The notes: generated by a model not told the origin, from the letters alone. A DNA stretch of 64,000 nt from Schizophyllum amplum (GCA_007026445.1 VDMD01000002.1:3100001-3164000), one strand, 5' to 3'; shown: positions 42,989 through 56,313, counted from the first letter of the stretch. A program made the numbers and translations.

Positions 42989-45266
42989 GGATGCCTCAGC
43001 TTACTACCTGTGCTGGCCTGAGTTGACCTACGATCTTTCGGTACCTACGAGGTATATTGAGGTGACCTTAGGTGATCTTAGGCTATGTCAGGAAGGTTAG
43101 CCTACTCATATTGTAGCGAGGTCTACTTAGTATAGCATGGATATCTCATACATTATCATCTACCCTATGCACCCCATCTGCCGTCCAGTTACGCAGAACA
43201 TCGTCAGCATCAGCGGTCGCAACCGCGCACGCCGAGGCGGGATAGGTTGTGCGCAATGTGCCGATGCGGATGCGCGCAGAGATGCATGATGTGCCGGCCT
43301 GCATAAGCTGCATGGCGGCCGCCTCAACGGCCCTCACATCGTGTATCGGCCTCCAGTCAGCCATGCAGAACGATGGCTCCAGGGGGAGCAGGGTTCTCCT
43401 TGGCAGGCCATGCGCCGCGACGCGCCCTCTCGCCATGCGCCTTCAATCTCTCGCGCCGCCTTCTCCCCGCGCAGCCGCGCTTGCTAAGTGTACCGATCGC
43501 CGCGCGCGAGCCTCCGGTTTCCCAGGCATGAGAATCGCGTGTCGCATGGTGCGCGGGTCGATCGATCGAGAAAACAAGGTGAGCGAGCGGGGCAAAGCGA
43601 GGGAGAGAATGGGAGGGAGGGAGAAGAGGGGAGGGAGGGAGAAGAGGGGAGGAGGGGGAGAGGGATAAGAAGGGAAAGGAGATGGAGGAGGAGGGAGAGG
43701 GAGAGAGAGAGGGATAGGAAGGGAAAAGAGGAGGAGGAGGACAGAAGAGGGAGAGGGCGGGGAGCGCGGGAAGTCGACTTCTGATGTGTGCGCACCTGCG
43801 TTCTCGCCCGCGCATGCCCACACGCAGTATGCCCTGACGACGGTGATTATTTGTGCTTCTGAAACGACGAGGGTCGCGTGCATTCACGCACCTCGCCCCT
43901 CCTCAAAGGATGGCGGGCTGCGTGTCTTGTTAGGCCCGGCGCTAGCTCTTGGCGCTGTCAGAAAACGCACCTCTCAAAGGTACATAGCCGACGCACGTTA
44001 AAATAACCTCTGCAGCGCGTCAGACGCCCTCCCAATAGCAGATACAGCACTTGGCGCGTTGCCCGTGTACGCGCTCGATGAAAGATACATCTTGCATCGA
44101 GCAGAGAGGCAGATAAATAGAAGGGAGAGTGTGAGGGGGGAAGGATGGAGGAGGCGGCAGAGGGTCATGTAGACGGCAAGAGTTGACGAGGATATTCGTA
44201 GGCGCGCAAAGACAAGGCGCGGCGCATTACTCACGTGGCGGCCGCGGCGATCGAACTGGACGGTGACCGAACTTCGGTCCGGATCTTGCGGGTGCTCAAA
44301 CGGGGAGCCTCACCGCCTGAGTCATACATCGCATCTCTCCTCCCACCGTCATGTCAGTCACCTCGCCGGTATCCTCCTCTCCTCGGGCGTCACTTGGCAT
44401 TGCTCAATAACACCCAGGCTCGATCCCAACATGTTCCCGCGTTTTGACTTTTGACAAGTCAGCAAACGCAACGCGCTGCGAAGCAGCAGGGCCTGTGTGC
44501 GCGCGCGCGCGGTCAAGGTGCGTACGCTACGCTTTGTACTTTGTACTTTACTGATATACACCTAGAATCTGGGCTTGAAACACCGAGAGACGTGCATGTC
44601 CCCGCCGCCGCAGCGTCCCATCCTCGCCTCTCTCCCGGGCGCGCGGGAGCTCATCACGCAATATTGGTGCGTGCACTATACTTTGCACACTGTAACTCTG
44701 ACTGACAACCTAGCAACAGGCTCGACACGTTAAGATGTGCACATGTCGCCTCGACGCTGACGGCGCGCCGCGGCGCGCCGTGCCGCGTCTCCTCGCCTGT
44801 TTCGCCCCTCTCCCGACGCATGGCGAATGAGTCAAGGGGAGACGGCGAGGCGAGAGGGAGGGTTGCGACTGAGCGATGACGAGCAAGGTGACAGGCGAGA
44901 GCTAGTCGATGAGGGTAGGGGGAGGAAGGTGACGAGCGAGGCGAGGGGAAGAGGCAAGGGGAGGCGAGTGGGCAAGGGGGCGTGCGAGGAGAGGCGAGGA
45001 CGACGTGTGAGGAGGTGTTTGCGCTGCCCGGCAAGTCAAGGGCGCGACGGCGAGGGGTGACGGTAGACTGGACGACGGGCGGGGGAGGGAGCGCAGGGCG
45101 AGGAGCGAGGCGACAGGTGAGCGTCGACGCGACGCGGCGAGTGTGACGGCGACGAGGAGGCGAGCGTCAGAGAGGTGCGTGAGCTAGTCTGTGCACCCCA
45201 TGACTCACTAACGTACACTCTAGCGACTGGCTCGACACGTTGAGATGTGTGCATGTCGCCTGAGTG

Positions 45267-45526
45267 ATGCTGAGTAGAGCGGCAGCGGCGGCGCGCAGCG
45301 CGCTCGCATGCCGCTCTTCAGGTAAGCTTGTCGTACTATCCGCGAACAGTACTTACTGTTCACACAGGTCTTTATCCTTTTGTCCGTGCCCGAAACATTG
45401 GGCACGGAGACGGCCTTTGCGTTTACGATCAAGGTACGTTTTCAGTGAAGTAAGACCACCATCATTACTGACGTTCACATAGGTTTGCGAGTCACTAAAA
45501 TACAGTCCTTTTTCATGGCATTTTGA
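45267..45526 (+). CDS. Candidate small spliced gene, second copy (unit B)
   Basis: Identical copy of 30,518-30,777, with both introns and their splice sites retained. Confidence 0.3.
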
Positions 45527-45661
45527 GTAGACTTTTGTAACTTATCGTAGATCCTAATATTATTTGATTGCATTTCTACCTTGTAAAATCGCGAATATCA
45601 CTGCAAAACTGGCTACAACAAACCTTGATCAGCTTAGGAAAATGGGTCGACTGTAGGTGCT

Positions 45662-46009
45662 ATGTGGTTGCCTCAGGTCACCCCAGGTGGTGTAGGGTTT
45701 CGCTGGCCCACCAACAAATTCCTGGGCATCCTGAACGTCCTGAATGTCCTGGGTCTGCCTCACATGACCTCACATGACCTGATAGCACCTGATAGCACCT
45801 ACAATCGGCGGGGCTTTTTCCAGATTGGCAGCGATACATGGCTAGAGGAGCACTACGCTCAGCCTGAGTATAACCTGTGCCACGAAGCCAAGAAGGCGGT
45901 TGTCCGGCGACATGATAACGGTGTGCTCGTCGACGAGGCAGACGAGTGGCGCAAGCAAGTACTGAACTCAAAGGCAGCTGTTCATCAATGGTGCCTGCTT
46001 GACTTTTAA
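45662..46009 (+). CDS. Unrecognised 115-aa frame, second copy (unit B)
   Basis: Identical to 30,913-31,260. The possible 150-bp inverted-repeat block is at 45,653-45,802. Confidence 0.25.
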   Translation: MWLPQVTPGGVGFRWPTNKFLGILNVLNVLGLPHMTSHDLIAPDSTYNRRGFFQIGSDTWLEEHYAQPEYNLCHEAKKAVVRRHDNGVLVDEADEWRKQVLNSKAAVHQWCLLDF

Positions 46010-49000
46010 GTTTTGACTCTTGAGCGCATCGCAGCGACGAGAGAGCTGTCCGTGCGTGAGCACGGACAGCGCTGGCGTAGCGATGGCGGCCATTCTCATC
46101 AACTTGGCTGCACTAAAACATGATCATTCGACATTGAGTTTGTGTGGAAATGGTTGCGCCCAAAAGCGGATTCCCAAAGCAGATTCCCAAAATGGATATC
46201 CCAAAACGGTTTCTGCATGCGGTAATCCCAAAATGGACTTGACACAGCCACAGTATAAGTATAGAGCAGTGCAAGTTTGAGTGCAAGTTCCTAACCCACC
46301 ACCTGCCACGCAAAGCGCTGGCCCTCTCTAACACAAGTCCGAGACCTCCAGCGCGGACCAAGTTACGGCAATCTCATATAGACACAGTATATACGTTGAG
46401 TGCACTCCCCTTGAGCAAATATCCATCCATACCACCACGAGCAGAAAATGTCGAGCTAGTGACTGCACCGCCGGCGGGCTTGCCGCAAGTGGTCGCTGTC
46501 TTACGTCTTGCTCATTGCCAGCGCTTGTGAGTGTCCGTGCACAATGCAAGAACCCGCTGTAAGATAGCCTCGCCGGACACCTCACTCTCTTGTGCTTCAC
46601 TGGCCTCGGCGGTGAGCAGGCTCGGAGCAGGTTAAGCAGCCGGGGCAAGCGTAGCTGGCGCTACAGGTGCGAAACAGTCCTTGAGAGCTTGGGGGATATC
46701 ACTGCGCTGATGCCCATATTCGCCTGAGACGTGAATCTTTGTGGCGGCGCCATGGCAGGGCGTAGAGGAAAGGACATGATTTATTCGCGCTCGGAGGTAA
46801 CACCTTATTTGGGAGGTAGCCTTCCCAAAAGAGACGTCCCCGAGCGTGGAAAAGCTCATGTGAGATCAATTCGCCCCATTCCGGTTCCAGGGGCGCGTTT
46901 GGAAGCAGACTACGCATAAGTATCGATAACGGCACGGGAAAAATCAGGGAAAATTGGAGAAAAATACCATAGGCACGAGAGCGTGCTAGAACACCAATCC
47001 CAACACCCAAGGGGGTGCCGGGTTTGCAGAAAATGACCGTGGGTCCAAATTCTTTGTAGACCGGTTACCCCTCCCCCCCTCCCCGCCTCATGTGATCGCA
47101 CGTACGTCCAGCAAATGCCATTTTGGCGGCTGGCGCGTCAACATGGGTTTTGTAGTTGCTTATAACCTCTCATTGCATACTTATCATCATCTGAACTTCT
47201 CTAGAGCTCACTCATTACGCCTCATTTTACCTATAATCAATGATTTTCTTGTAACCAAAATCTGAACATTAACCACATAACTGTGCGCGCGAGCAAGAGA
47301 CAGTTATTGAGTGAGAAACAGGGGTGCAGACACAAACACAAACACAGATGGTGATGGTTCAGGACAAGAGAGTACAATGGGAACAATGACTACCTAATCT
47401 GGCAGAATTCCCCATTGGGCCAGTCCAAGCACACCAATCCCAACACCAGTTGCCTGTATATTGTTGAGAATAGGAGGCGGTGCTGTAGGAGATGCATGTA
47501 CAGCCTACAAGTGAGTATATCATGGGTCCTGGGATACACAGAGCAGCCCAAAAGCTTAACTCGAAGGAGGTCCATATTATTTTTAAGCAGGCTGTCAACC
47601 CCCCCTCCCTCCCGACCCCTGGTGTGCTATTTTTAGTTTGACACCTCCTTGCAAGGAAGCCAAAAGCGAAAAAGTCGCATTGTCTCCACTTCTGGCCTAC
47701 ATTGCATCTGTACTAGAGTACTAGTCTCCCAAGGCAGAGTCCAATCAAGTAATTGGATGTCTGCTAGCAAACGCGCCCCCGATATCGGCTGCACGGGTAA
47801 TGCTACACGTGATGCTTCCCACAATTTTGCGCATAGACCGGAAAAGTACCGTGACCTGTCAGACGTGTCTCCAATCTAGCACACGACGCGTCTGTCGACG
47901 TGTCAGGGTGCGCCACGTCTTCACAATCCGCGTCTGAGCAATGCAGGAATACTACGTGATATATGCTTGTCATGCAAGTACAAGAATTCCAGGAACCACA
48001 TGATCACCAACTAGTAGACCCCCATGGGCTGCGAAGCGCTCTCCGTGACCTAGTAGAGGTGGCCGAAGCCTGCAGCGTTTGACGCCGTTGAGGCCCCAGC
48101 ACACAAAGGCAACGGTAAATAGTCAAAATGCGAGTTCATGAGACATTAGTTGACGTGGCGAAGGTGGAACCTTGGCGAAGAACGAACAGGTGTTGAGAAC
48201 ACTGAGTCTGATTATGTAATCTGTAAGCTGCGCCAAATATCGACTGAGAAATACAGGATGCGCCCTGTGGGAGCCGCGGTGTTGCAAATGTTCTTAGGGT
48301 GTGAATTGATGACCTGGAGAGTCTGTGGATTGGTGACACGAGATCGACTGGATGTTGCAGATGGGATGGGAGACAAGATGAAGGGCCGCGGCGACGAGCT
48401 AGAGACTTGTGGGTAGCTTGTTGTTCTCGAGTCTGCAGTTGTGGCATATCAAGCCTTGAGTGCATATACAGGGTCTATTGGTGGCGGAGAGACGAGGATG
48501 GCCCAAGGCAGCGCAAGGCGCACCCTGACGCGTCAACAGACACGTTGTGTGCTAGATTGGAGACATGTCTGACAGGTCACGGTACTTTTCCGGTCTATGC
48601 GCAAAATCGTGGGAAGCATCACGTGTAGCATTACCCGCGCAGCCGATATTGGGGGCACGTTTGCTATCAGACTACTAGAGTACTAGTCTCCCAAGGCAGA
48701 GTCCGATCGAGTAATCAGACGTCTGCTAGCAAATGCGCCCCCAATATCGGCTGCGCGGGTAATGCTACACGTGATGCTTCCCACGATTTTGCGCATAGAC
48801 CGGAAAAGTACTGTGACCTGTCAGACACGTCTCCAATCTAGCACACAACGTGTCTGTTGACGCGTCAGGGTGCGCCTTGCGCTGCCTTGGGCCATCCTCG
48901 TCTCTCCGCCACCAATAGACCCTGTATATGCACTCAAGTTTTGATGCAACGTGCACCACTTGAGAACAACAAGCTATACAGAAGTCTCTGGCTCGTGGCC

Positions 49001-52000
49001 GCGGCCCCCGGGCGGCGGGCCTCGTCGTGTCTCCCATCCGTTCGCAACATCCAGTCGTATATGTCGCACCAAGCGACATATATACTCTTCATGCCCTCAA
49101 TCAACAACCCAAGAGCACCTGCAACGCCGCGGCTCCCACAGGGTGCGGGCGCTGTCAGGCTAAATGTGGTTTGTAGTTTAGCCTAGAGAAGTTCCTATAA
49201 GATAAAAAGAATCTCCTTGAGTAGTTTGGGAGGTATTGATGAGTGTAGTCACGAGTAGCCTGGGCCTGGTTGTCTCCGATGTCGGTGATATCGGTCTTGA
49301 AGAGGGGGTGTACGCTCACGTGGACTGAGAAGTACGCGTGAGGGAGGGCGTTGATACGAGGCAAATGAGATGGTTCTTGATAGGCGAGAGGGTACGCGAG
49401 CGACGCGTGGAGCTTAGTACTGGGTGAGAGGTTCTTCAAAGAGCAGAGGTGGCGCTTAAAGACGTCGAGGGACTGCCTGAGTAGAGCTAGGATCACTGCG
49501 AGCCATAGTGCCCGATGTCCTGAGAATGCTCACGGCGAGTTTACTTGTCAATCGTAACCCGGAACTCGTTGTTCGGGCAAGCGCAGCGTGTCTCTCTTAA
49601 ACTTCAAACTGCAGTAGGGGATATCAACATTCTGTATAGGTACAGTACGCTGAGTAGCTCTGGCAGTAGGCGTAACAGAGGTGTGTGCAAGGCTGGGGAG
49701 AGAGTTGTGCGTAAACTCGCTCTTCGGTGGCTGTTTGCTTGCCTTTGCACCTACGAGTGAGGGTATTTATACCCTGGACTCGAAACACCCTTGGTAAGTG
49801 TACTCCTTTGCCGCACAGCCAGCTATATACAGTAATGTAAGGGCAGTACTACGAGGCAGTATGAAACGAGCACATAAGTAAGTAAATACAGTAGCGAGCG
49901 TGGCTGTTCAAAGATTGGTAAGTAGATGACAAAGCATGAGAAATTAGGGCTGACAAGGTGCCGAAAGTCTACGTATGTGAACACGGCGTCCCTTGAATGG
50001 GTGGTTGCAAGGGGGTCCCGGGATCGCAGGAAATGACCGCGGGTCGACTTTCGACTTAAGGCCGTTACCCCTCCCCCCCTCCCCCCTTCACGTGATGTCC
50101 GGCAAGTTCCGGCCGCCGCTAGACGGGTGGTACCGCCTGCTCTAAATGCTATGAAGCCATCTAACCGCTGTATATACGTGTATTACAGCTTCAAGAGCTC
50201 TGTATGCACTCCTGTAATGCAACACTGCAGTGCCAGCATTCTGGCGCAACGCGCTTCAGCCACTCACGTGACTGCTCGGAAGGCCGAGGAGCACGTGCAC
50301 AACTCAGTTGACCTCCGTTGAGGTAAGGAACCCTTGTCAGACAGGATAAGTAGCTTGATACTGGCTTGTGGGGGCCTGTGTACCACCTTACATGCTATGT
50401 AAGATAGCTGAGGTCCAAAATGTTGAGCATGCGGGGAAGCGCGCCTGCCTAGCCTACCTTAGTAGAGAGCTTAGCTGAAGGCTATGCGCAGGTAAGTCAA
50501 GTGGAAGACTTGGATTGAGGGGGTGGATGCGCCCTCCTTATATACTGCCCAGAGGGCCTGACATCATAGGTAAGCTGAGTAATGCGAATGTCCATGATGT
50601 AATACGTAATGAGTCATGAGTGTCCATGAGTGTCCACCATGTGTCTGCCATGTGCACGACACGTGACATGCCGAAAGTCCAACACAAAACGGTCTGGGTA
50701 CAATGGGGTCGACTTTCAACTTTTGTCGGCCTCGGACCCCCCCTCCCTCCCCACCCCCGGTCCGCTATTTTTAGCCTCATACCCCCTTGGGTGGTTGCCG
50801 AAGTCAAACACTGGTCACATGATTGTCAGGTGACCGGTGCGTGCAGCACGTTGAGAAATTCCTCAGCACAATCGAGCCTCTATATCAAACTCATATCTCT
50901 CCTGACAGCGCATTCTGCAGTCGAAGTGCGGCGCGGCTTACAGGTTACATAATCAAACTCAGTGTTACTGTTATCGACACCTGCTCGTTCTTCGCCATTG
51001 AAGGTTCTGCCTTGGCCACGTCGACTACCGTCTCGCGCACTCTCATTTTGATTATTGACCATCGTCTTGCATGCTGGGGGCTCAACGTCGTCAAACACTG
51101 CAGGGTTCGACCACCTCTAGGTCACGGAGACTCGGAGAGCGCGTCACGGGGGTCCTACTACTACTAGTTGGTGATCATGTGGTTCCTGGAATTCTGGTAT
51201 TTTCATGACAAGCATATATCAGGTAGTACTCTGCATTGCTCAGATACGAATTGGAAAGACATGGCGCGCCCAGACGCGTCGACAGATGCGTCGTGTGCGA
51301 TATTGGAGACGTGTCTGACAGGTCACGGTACTTTTCCGGTCTATGCGCAAAATTGTGGGAAGCATCACATGTAGCATTACCCGCGCAGCCGATATCGGGG
51401 GTGCGTTTGCTACCAGACTACTAGAGTACCTGAGACTGATAAAACTAGGCAGCTGCATAGATGTGCATCTCAAAAAGTGATACAGCGAGTTTGGGGCAAG
51501 AGACACCTTCGAGCAATGTTCATGGCAGTCAGAGCAAAGTGTCTGTTTTGTGAACTTTGTCACAAGCCCCTCTACTCGCAAGTTCAAGGGGTCCAGAACT
51601 AAAAATAGCGCACCGGGGGTGGGGAGGGAGGGTCCGAGGCCGGCAAAAGCTGAAAGTCGACCCCACTGTGACCTGACCCTCCTAAAGCCTCTGCCACCCT
51701 ATGTAGCATGTAGAGTAGTACATACGACCTGATAAGTCTGTATACAAGTCATATAATCTGTCTGAGCAGGTCTCATTGCCCTACGAAGGTTTAACCACGT
51801 GCTCTTCGGCCTTCCGGGCAGTCATGTGTATAGTTGAACTATTTCGTGCCACATTGGTGCCATCGCCATCATGCATCCCAAAATTGCACAAAGCAATGGT
51901 ATGTCATTAGTAACATATTTAGAGGAGCTGTAAAGCCCTATGGCATCCAAAGCATGCTGTACCATCGAGCCGGCGGCGTCCCGGCACTTGCCGGAGGCCA

Positions 52001-52175
52001 CGTGGAGGGGGAGGGGGGGAGGGGTAACCGCCTTAAGCTGAAAAGCGACCCGCGGTCATTTTTTGTGATCGCCGGACCCCCTTGCGCAAGCTTGCAGAGG
52101 CTTTTTAAATCATCCAAAAAAGGAAGGTATACTCACATGCGCGCGCTTGGAGGGGCTTGATCCGAACCTACTATA

Positions 52176-52858
52176 TGTTAGAATATATTCATCTCTGCGC
52201 ACATATGCGCCCATAGGTTTCCCTTTATGGACTTATCTCTGATAGATACTTCGATCGTCTTGACAACGTGCCTCAGTTTTTACCTTCATTGCTGAGGCAT
52301 GAGTTATATTTCCTACGCATACCTTACACCTACTGTACTGTTTCGACCGTAAGTCCACGTAACACGTAACATTGGCCTCTGAACTGAACTAATTCACTTA
52401 GCGTAACGCGTAACACCGCTCAGTGAACGCCGTCTCGGATATTCAATTTTTTGTGTATTTACACGATTTTTTCCTACTCGTGTTCAAGCCGTTTTGGGAC
52501 GCATTTTGATACATTTATTTGCATTCTGAGCCCTCAATCTTATATACTACCTCCCAGGCCCTGAAAAGTACAGTAAAATAGTGGATTTTGCAGCGTAAAT
52601 ATTTATTTATGAACTGAAATTTCGGACCGTAATGGGCCCTTTGGGCCCGTGAACTGGGATATGGGTCAGTTCAAAGCGTAACACGTAACACCCAGTGAAC
52701 CTACGGTCGAAACAGTACAGTATACTAACGTCCCTGTAGTCACACGCGACTTGTATAGGTACAGTAGCACACACAGAACTAGCTTTTACCTTCATTGCTG
52801 AGGCTCACACGCGACTTGTATAGGTCCCTCAGAATCTCCTCGCTTGTACCTCTTGTCA
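52176..52858 (+). repeat. 5' LTR of the plus-strand Copia, unit B
   Basis: Copy of 37,428-38,110, including the MITE at 52,333-52,720. Over the first 120 aligned bases it differs from the 3' LTR at roughly ten positions, mostly transitions. Confidence 0.85.
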
Positions 52859-52862
52859 GGTT

Positions 52863-55171
52863 ATGAGCCCCGACAGTTCCAACATGTCCATCCAAACAGT
52901 CAAGATCGACACCCCTCTGAAGTGCAAGGATGACGGTACGAACTGGCCCCGCTACAAGGAGGTCACAGTTCAGAAGATCAAGAAGATCACCGGACTCGCG
53001 CACCATCTGCGCGGCACGCTGAAACCGGCGCATCCTGTCTACGACAAGGACAAGTGCTAGTGGTTCAAGAGCACCGACTTGGAGTCGTATAGAGGAGGAC
53101 AATTCAGATAGTAGCGACGAGGAACCTGCCGCAGCAGGTGCCGCAGCAACAACGTCGCCAGCGCAAGTGCCATTACCCCCCACCCCCACTCCACTCAGCG
53201 ACACTGCCCGTGAAGAGTTGCTTGACGCGCTCGACACGTGGGAGCAGTGCAAAGCCCAGATGTGCGACATCATCTACACATCGGTGTCGAACACTACATT
53301 TACTGAGATCAAGGGGTGCGCGACTGTGAAGGACGTGTGGGAAGCGCTGGTGAGCAAGTTCGAGAACATCCATAACGTTGCCATCCGCACGCAGCTTTAC
53401 CGGTATCAGAATTTGAGCCTTTCTGATTGGCTGTTGTTAAAAGATCAGAGTGACCCGGTCTGGAATCGAACCAGAGGCCTTCCGCTATTAATGCTGATGC
53501 TCTATCCAACTGAGCTACCAGGTCTGCTATTGAACAGGTTACTGTCTCAAGACATGGTAGGTTCTCAAAGTGTGCGACTGAAGTGTAGTTAACTTGGCAT
53601 GCAAGTAACAGGCACTTGTGACAACCGGCAGCTCAACACCATGAAGTGCGTTGAAGGCGATAATGTTCGCGCGCATCTCGCGTCCATAGAGGACCTGTTT
53701 GATCGCCTCGAGCAGCTCAGCATGACCTTGGGCGAGACGGAGCACATTGAGCATATGAAGGAGTCCATCCCCGACACGTACCGGACCATCATCACCCAGA
53801 AGCAGCAGACCATGTCCGCGCTCAACCTCATGGAGAAGAGGAAGAAGAAGCCGAGACTCTCGACTCTCCAGGTGTCGGACGTCGTTGCGCAGCTACAAGC
53901 CACGTTCGACATGGAGGAGCAGCAGAAGCGCGGCGATGCGATGGCCGCAACACGTATGTCAAAGGGGAAGGGGAAGAGCTTGTCGTCTTTGAAGTCAAAG
54001 AAGGATGACAAGTGCACCAACTGCGGCAAGTTAGGGCACTGGAAGCGCAACTGTTGGGCGAAGGGTGGCGGGAAGGAAGGCGAGGGGCCCATAGGAAAGG
54101 GCAAGGGGAAGGGGAAGGGCCACGCGAACACTGCAAAGAGCTCTGGCGTTGATGACAGTGACAACGAGGTCGTGCTGATCATGATTCCCCAAGGTGCAGA
54201 TGACTCGGACATCGTGCTCTCCATCACCTCCCACTTCCGCAACAACCAGATGGGCCACAAGAATCATGATGCGCTGAAGCGATCTGTCGTGGACGGACAC
54301 ATTACAGGCATCAACCTTGACATGGACTCGAAACCGGAGTTCTGCGTCGGGTGCCTCAAGGGGAAGGCGAAGCGAAAGTCGTTCGCAAAGGTCGGCACCT
54401 ACGAGGACGTCAAGGTGTATGGCGACAAGGCCATATGCGACCTGCAGGGTCCGTTTCTGGCGTCCATCGGCGGCAAGAAGTACGCGCAGGTCTACCGCGA
54501 CCTCCACTTGAGGGAGTTGCGGCCGTACTACATTGCGCGAAAGTCGGACGCTTTCGGCAAGCACCTCGAGTATGATGTGTTCGTCAAGTTACATCGCGGT
54601 GTTCGGCATATCCGCGTACTCGGCATGGATCAAGGGGGAGAGTTCATCTCAGGCGAGGTTTGAACAGTACCTTGCCCGTGAGGGGAGGATTCACCACAAG
54701 ACCATACACAACTCGCCACAGTCAAACAGCATCACAGAGCGCGGCAACGGCTATCTCATAGAGATGGCGCGTGCCATGCTGAAAAGCACCGGTCTGCCAG
54801 ACTCGCTCTGGGCGGAGGCGCATCGCCACGCGTGCTTGTTGGACACACGCACGTCAATGAAGGCTCTGCCGACTGGCAAGACACCGTTCAAGATGGCGAC
54901 AGGCAAGCCGCCGAACATGTCGCAGGTGCGAGTTTGGGGCTGCAAGGCATGGGTGCGCAAGGAGAAGCTGAAGAAGCTGGACTCACAAGTGGAGGAGGTG
55001 CGCTTTATTGGCATTGATGAGGAGTCAAAGGGCTTCCGTGGGCGTCGAGTGCAACATCTATTTTGATGACAAGGAGGCGCGTGCAGGTGCCAAGGCCAAC
55101 AGTCCCGAGGGGGAGACATTGCATATTGATCCCGAGGCCTTGGACGAACCCGCAAACACACCTCTGTTCAC
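52863..55171 (+). pseudogene. Copia gag-integrase remnant (unit B)
   Basis: Same order and same stops as the unit A copy, but continuing past 55,053 for about 120 bases in the correct frame for the region after integrase (IYFDDKEA.., then an acidic stretch). It is cut at 55,171 by the terminal repeat of the nested element. A one-base shift near 55,042 separates this last stretch from the upstream frame. The apparent stop at about 55,184 lies in the LTR and is not part of this gene. Confidence 0.85.
53451..53524 (-). tRNA. tRNA-like gene inside Copia gag, second copy (unit B)
   Basis: Identical to 38,703-38,776, with the TTTT run at 53,439-53,442. Confidence 0.7.
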
Positions 55172-55442
55172 AGCGCAGAACTAAGTCAACTAGAGCGGTA
55201 GCAACCAAGTCAGTGATGTATTCAAGCAAGTAAAACGTGTAGCTACGCACCTAGAGCGGTAGCAACCAAGTCAGTGATAGAGACTTGGTTGTGTCCGCTA
55301 GACTTGAGTGAAGAAAGCGGGCGCAGACACAAACACGAACACAAAAGGTGATGGTTCAGGACGAGAGAGTACAATGGGAACAATGACTACCTAATCCGGC
55401 GGACTTCCCCATTGGGCCGGTCCAAGCACACCAATCCCAACA
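55172..55442 (-). repeat. Type I LTR (left end of nested Copia)
   Basis: 271 bp, from TGTTCACAGCGC to CCAATCCCAACA on the plus strand. The first 140 bp match the LTR at 61,489-61,769, but the other half matches the remnant at 32,577-32,696 and ends like type II LTRs. It is therefore chimeric. Confidence 0.8.
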
Positions 55443-55745
55443 AAGTCAGGCTCCTCACCTCTGTCCCGAAGCGTCTGGGTAATCAGGTTTATACTCTTTG
55501 TAGAGTTGCCTGGCATGTAGCGCTCGTCAAACTGTGCATACGAGGAGATGATGAACTGCTTAGTGGCCGGGTTCCAGAAGCGCCAGGCCTTCGTACCGGG
55601 CGGGTACCCGACGAAGATGCACTTCTGCGAGTGCGGCTGCAGTGCCTTGCGCTTCGACTTCTTCACCAGCACGTAGGCGAGACAGCCAAATGTGCGGAAG
55701 TAGGAGATGTCCGGCTTCTTCTTCCAGGCGATGAAGGGGTTTGAT
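55443..55745 (-). pseudogene. Copia integrase C-terminal fragment
   Basis: Minus-strand frame with the signature of the region after the Copia integrase core: FIAWKKKPDISYFRTFGC, then CIFVGYPPGTKAWRFWNP and the FDERYMPG stretch. It is bounded on the left by the LTR and runs into unrelated sequence near 55,745. This is the only integrase part preserved in the nested complex. Confidence 0.8.
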
Positions 55746-55807
55746 CAGGCGGTAGAGCGGAGGTCGGGGCGCGGTTATCGACATGGTTGAATGAAGACAC
55801 GGTGTGC

Positions 55808-55980
55808 TATCCGAGGTAGAACAGAGGATCAGATCACACTAGAGCAGAGCGACAGCACACAAGTCAGAGATGTATAATGAGCTACAGAACGTGTAATTAC
55901 GCACCTAGAGCGACAGCACACAAGTCAGAGATGAAGAGAGACTTGGATGCGGCCGCTCTAGGGAGACAGACCGGGAAATG
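55808..55980 (-). repeat. Partial type II Copia LTR
   Basis: Starts TATCCGAGGTAGAAC like the full LTR next to it and stops after GACCGGGAAATG, where a second LTR begins at 55,981. The two lie in tandem with no gap. Confidence 0.75.
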
Positions 55981-56288
55981 TATCCGAGGTAGAACAGAGG
56001 ACTCAGACACACTAGAGCGACAGCACACAAGTCAGAGATATATAATGAGCTACAGAACGTGTAACTACGCACCTAGAGCGACAGCACACAAGTCAGAGAT
56101 GAAGAGAGACTTGGATGCGGCCGCTCTAGGCAGAAAGACCGGGAAATGCCGATGACTAAGCGGAATATGTGGCGCACAGCGTAAGGCGTAGTGCGCGCAT
56201 AAGTAGCGATAACGGCATGGGAAAAATCAGAGAAAATCGGAGAAAAATACTATAAGCACGAGAGCGTGCTAGAACACCAATCCCAACA
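55981..56288 (-). repeat. Type II LTR, 3' LTR of the RT/RNase H element
   Basis: 308 bp, TATCCGAGG to CCAATCCCAACA. On the minus strand a polypurine tract (AAGGGGGTG, 56,289-56,298) directly precedes it. Compared with the partner at 59,596-59,842 it carries an extra block of about 61 bp (TATAATGAGCTACAGAACGTG..). Confidence 0.8.
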
Positions 56289-56313
56289 CACCCCCTTGAT
56301 CTAGCACGCCCAC

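Larger units (their letters stand above)
40306..55053 (+). repeat. Tandem duplication, unit B (14,748 bp)
   Basis: Head-to-tail copy of unit A. Offsets are +14,751 up to about 30,190, +14,749 from about 30,235 to 36,740, and +14,748 beyond. To the right of 55,053 the Copia reading continues (ACATCTATTTTGATGAC), whereas at the A/B junction it is cut. Unit B therefore keeps the original right flank and unit A the original left flank. Confidence 0.95.

Noticed and set aside
55172..55186. Apparent C-terminus and stop of the plus-strand Copia frame
   Set aside because: Those bases are the first bases of the nested LTR; the real element resumes after 61,774.
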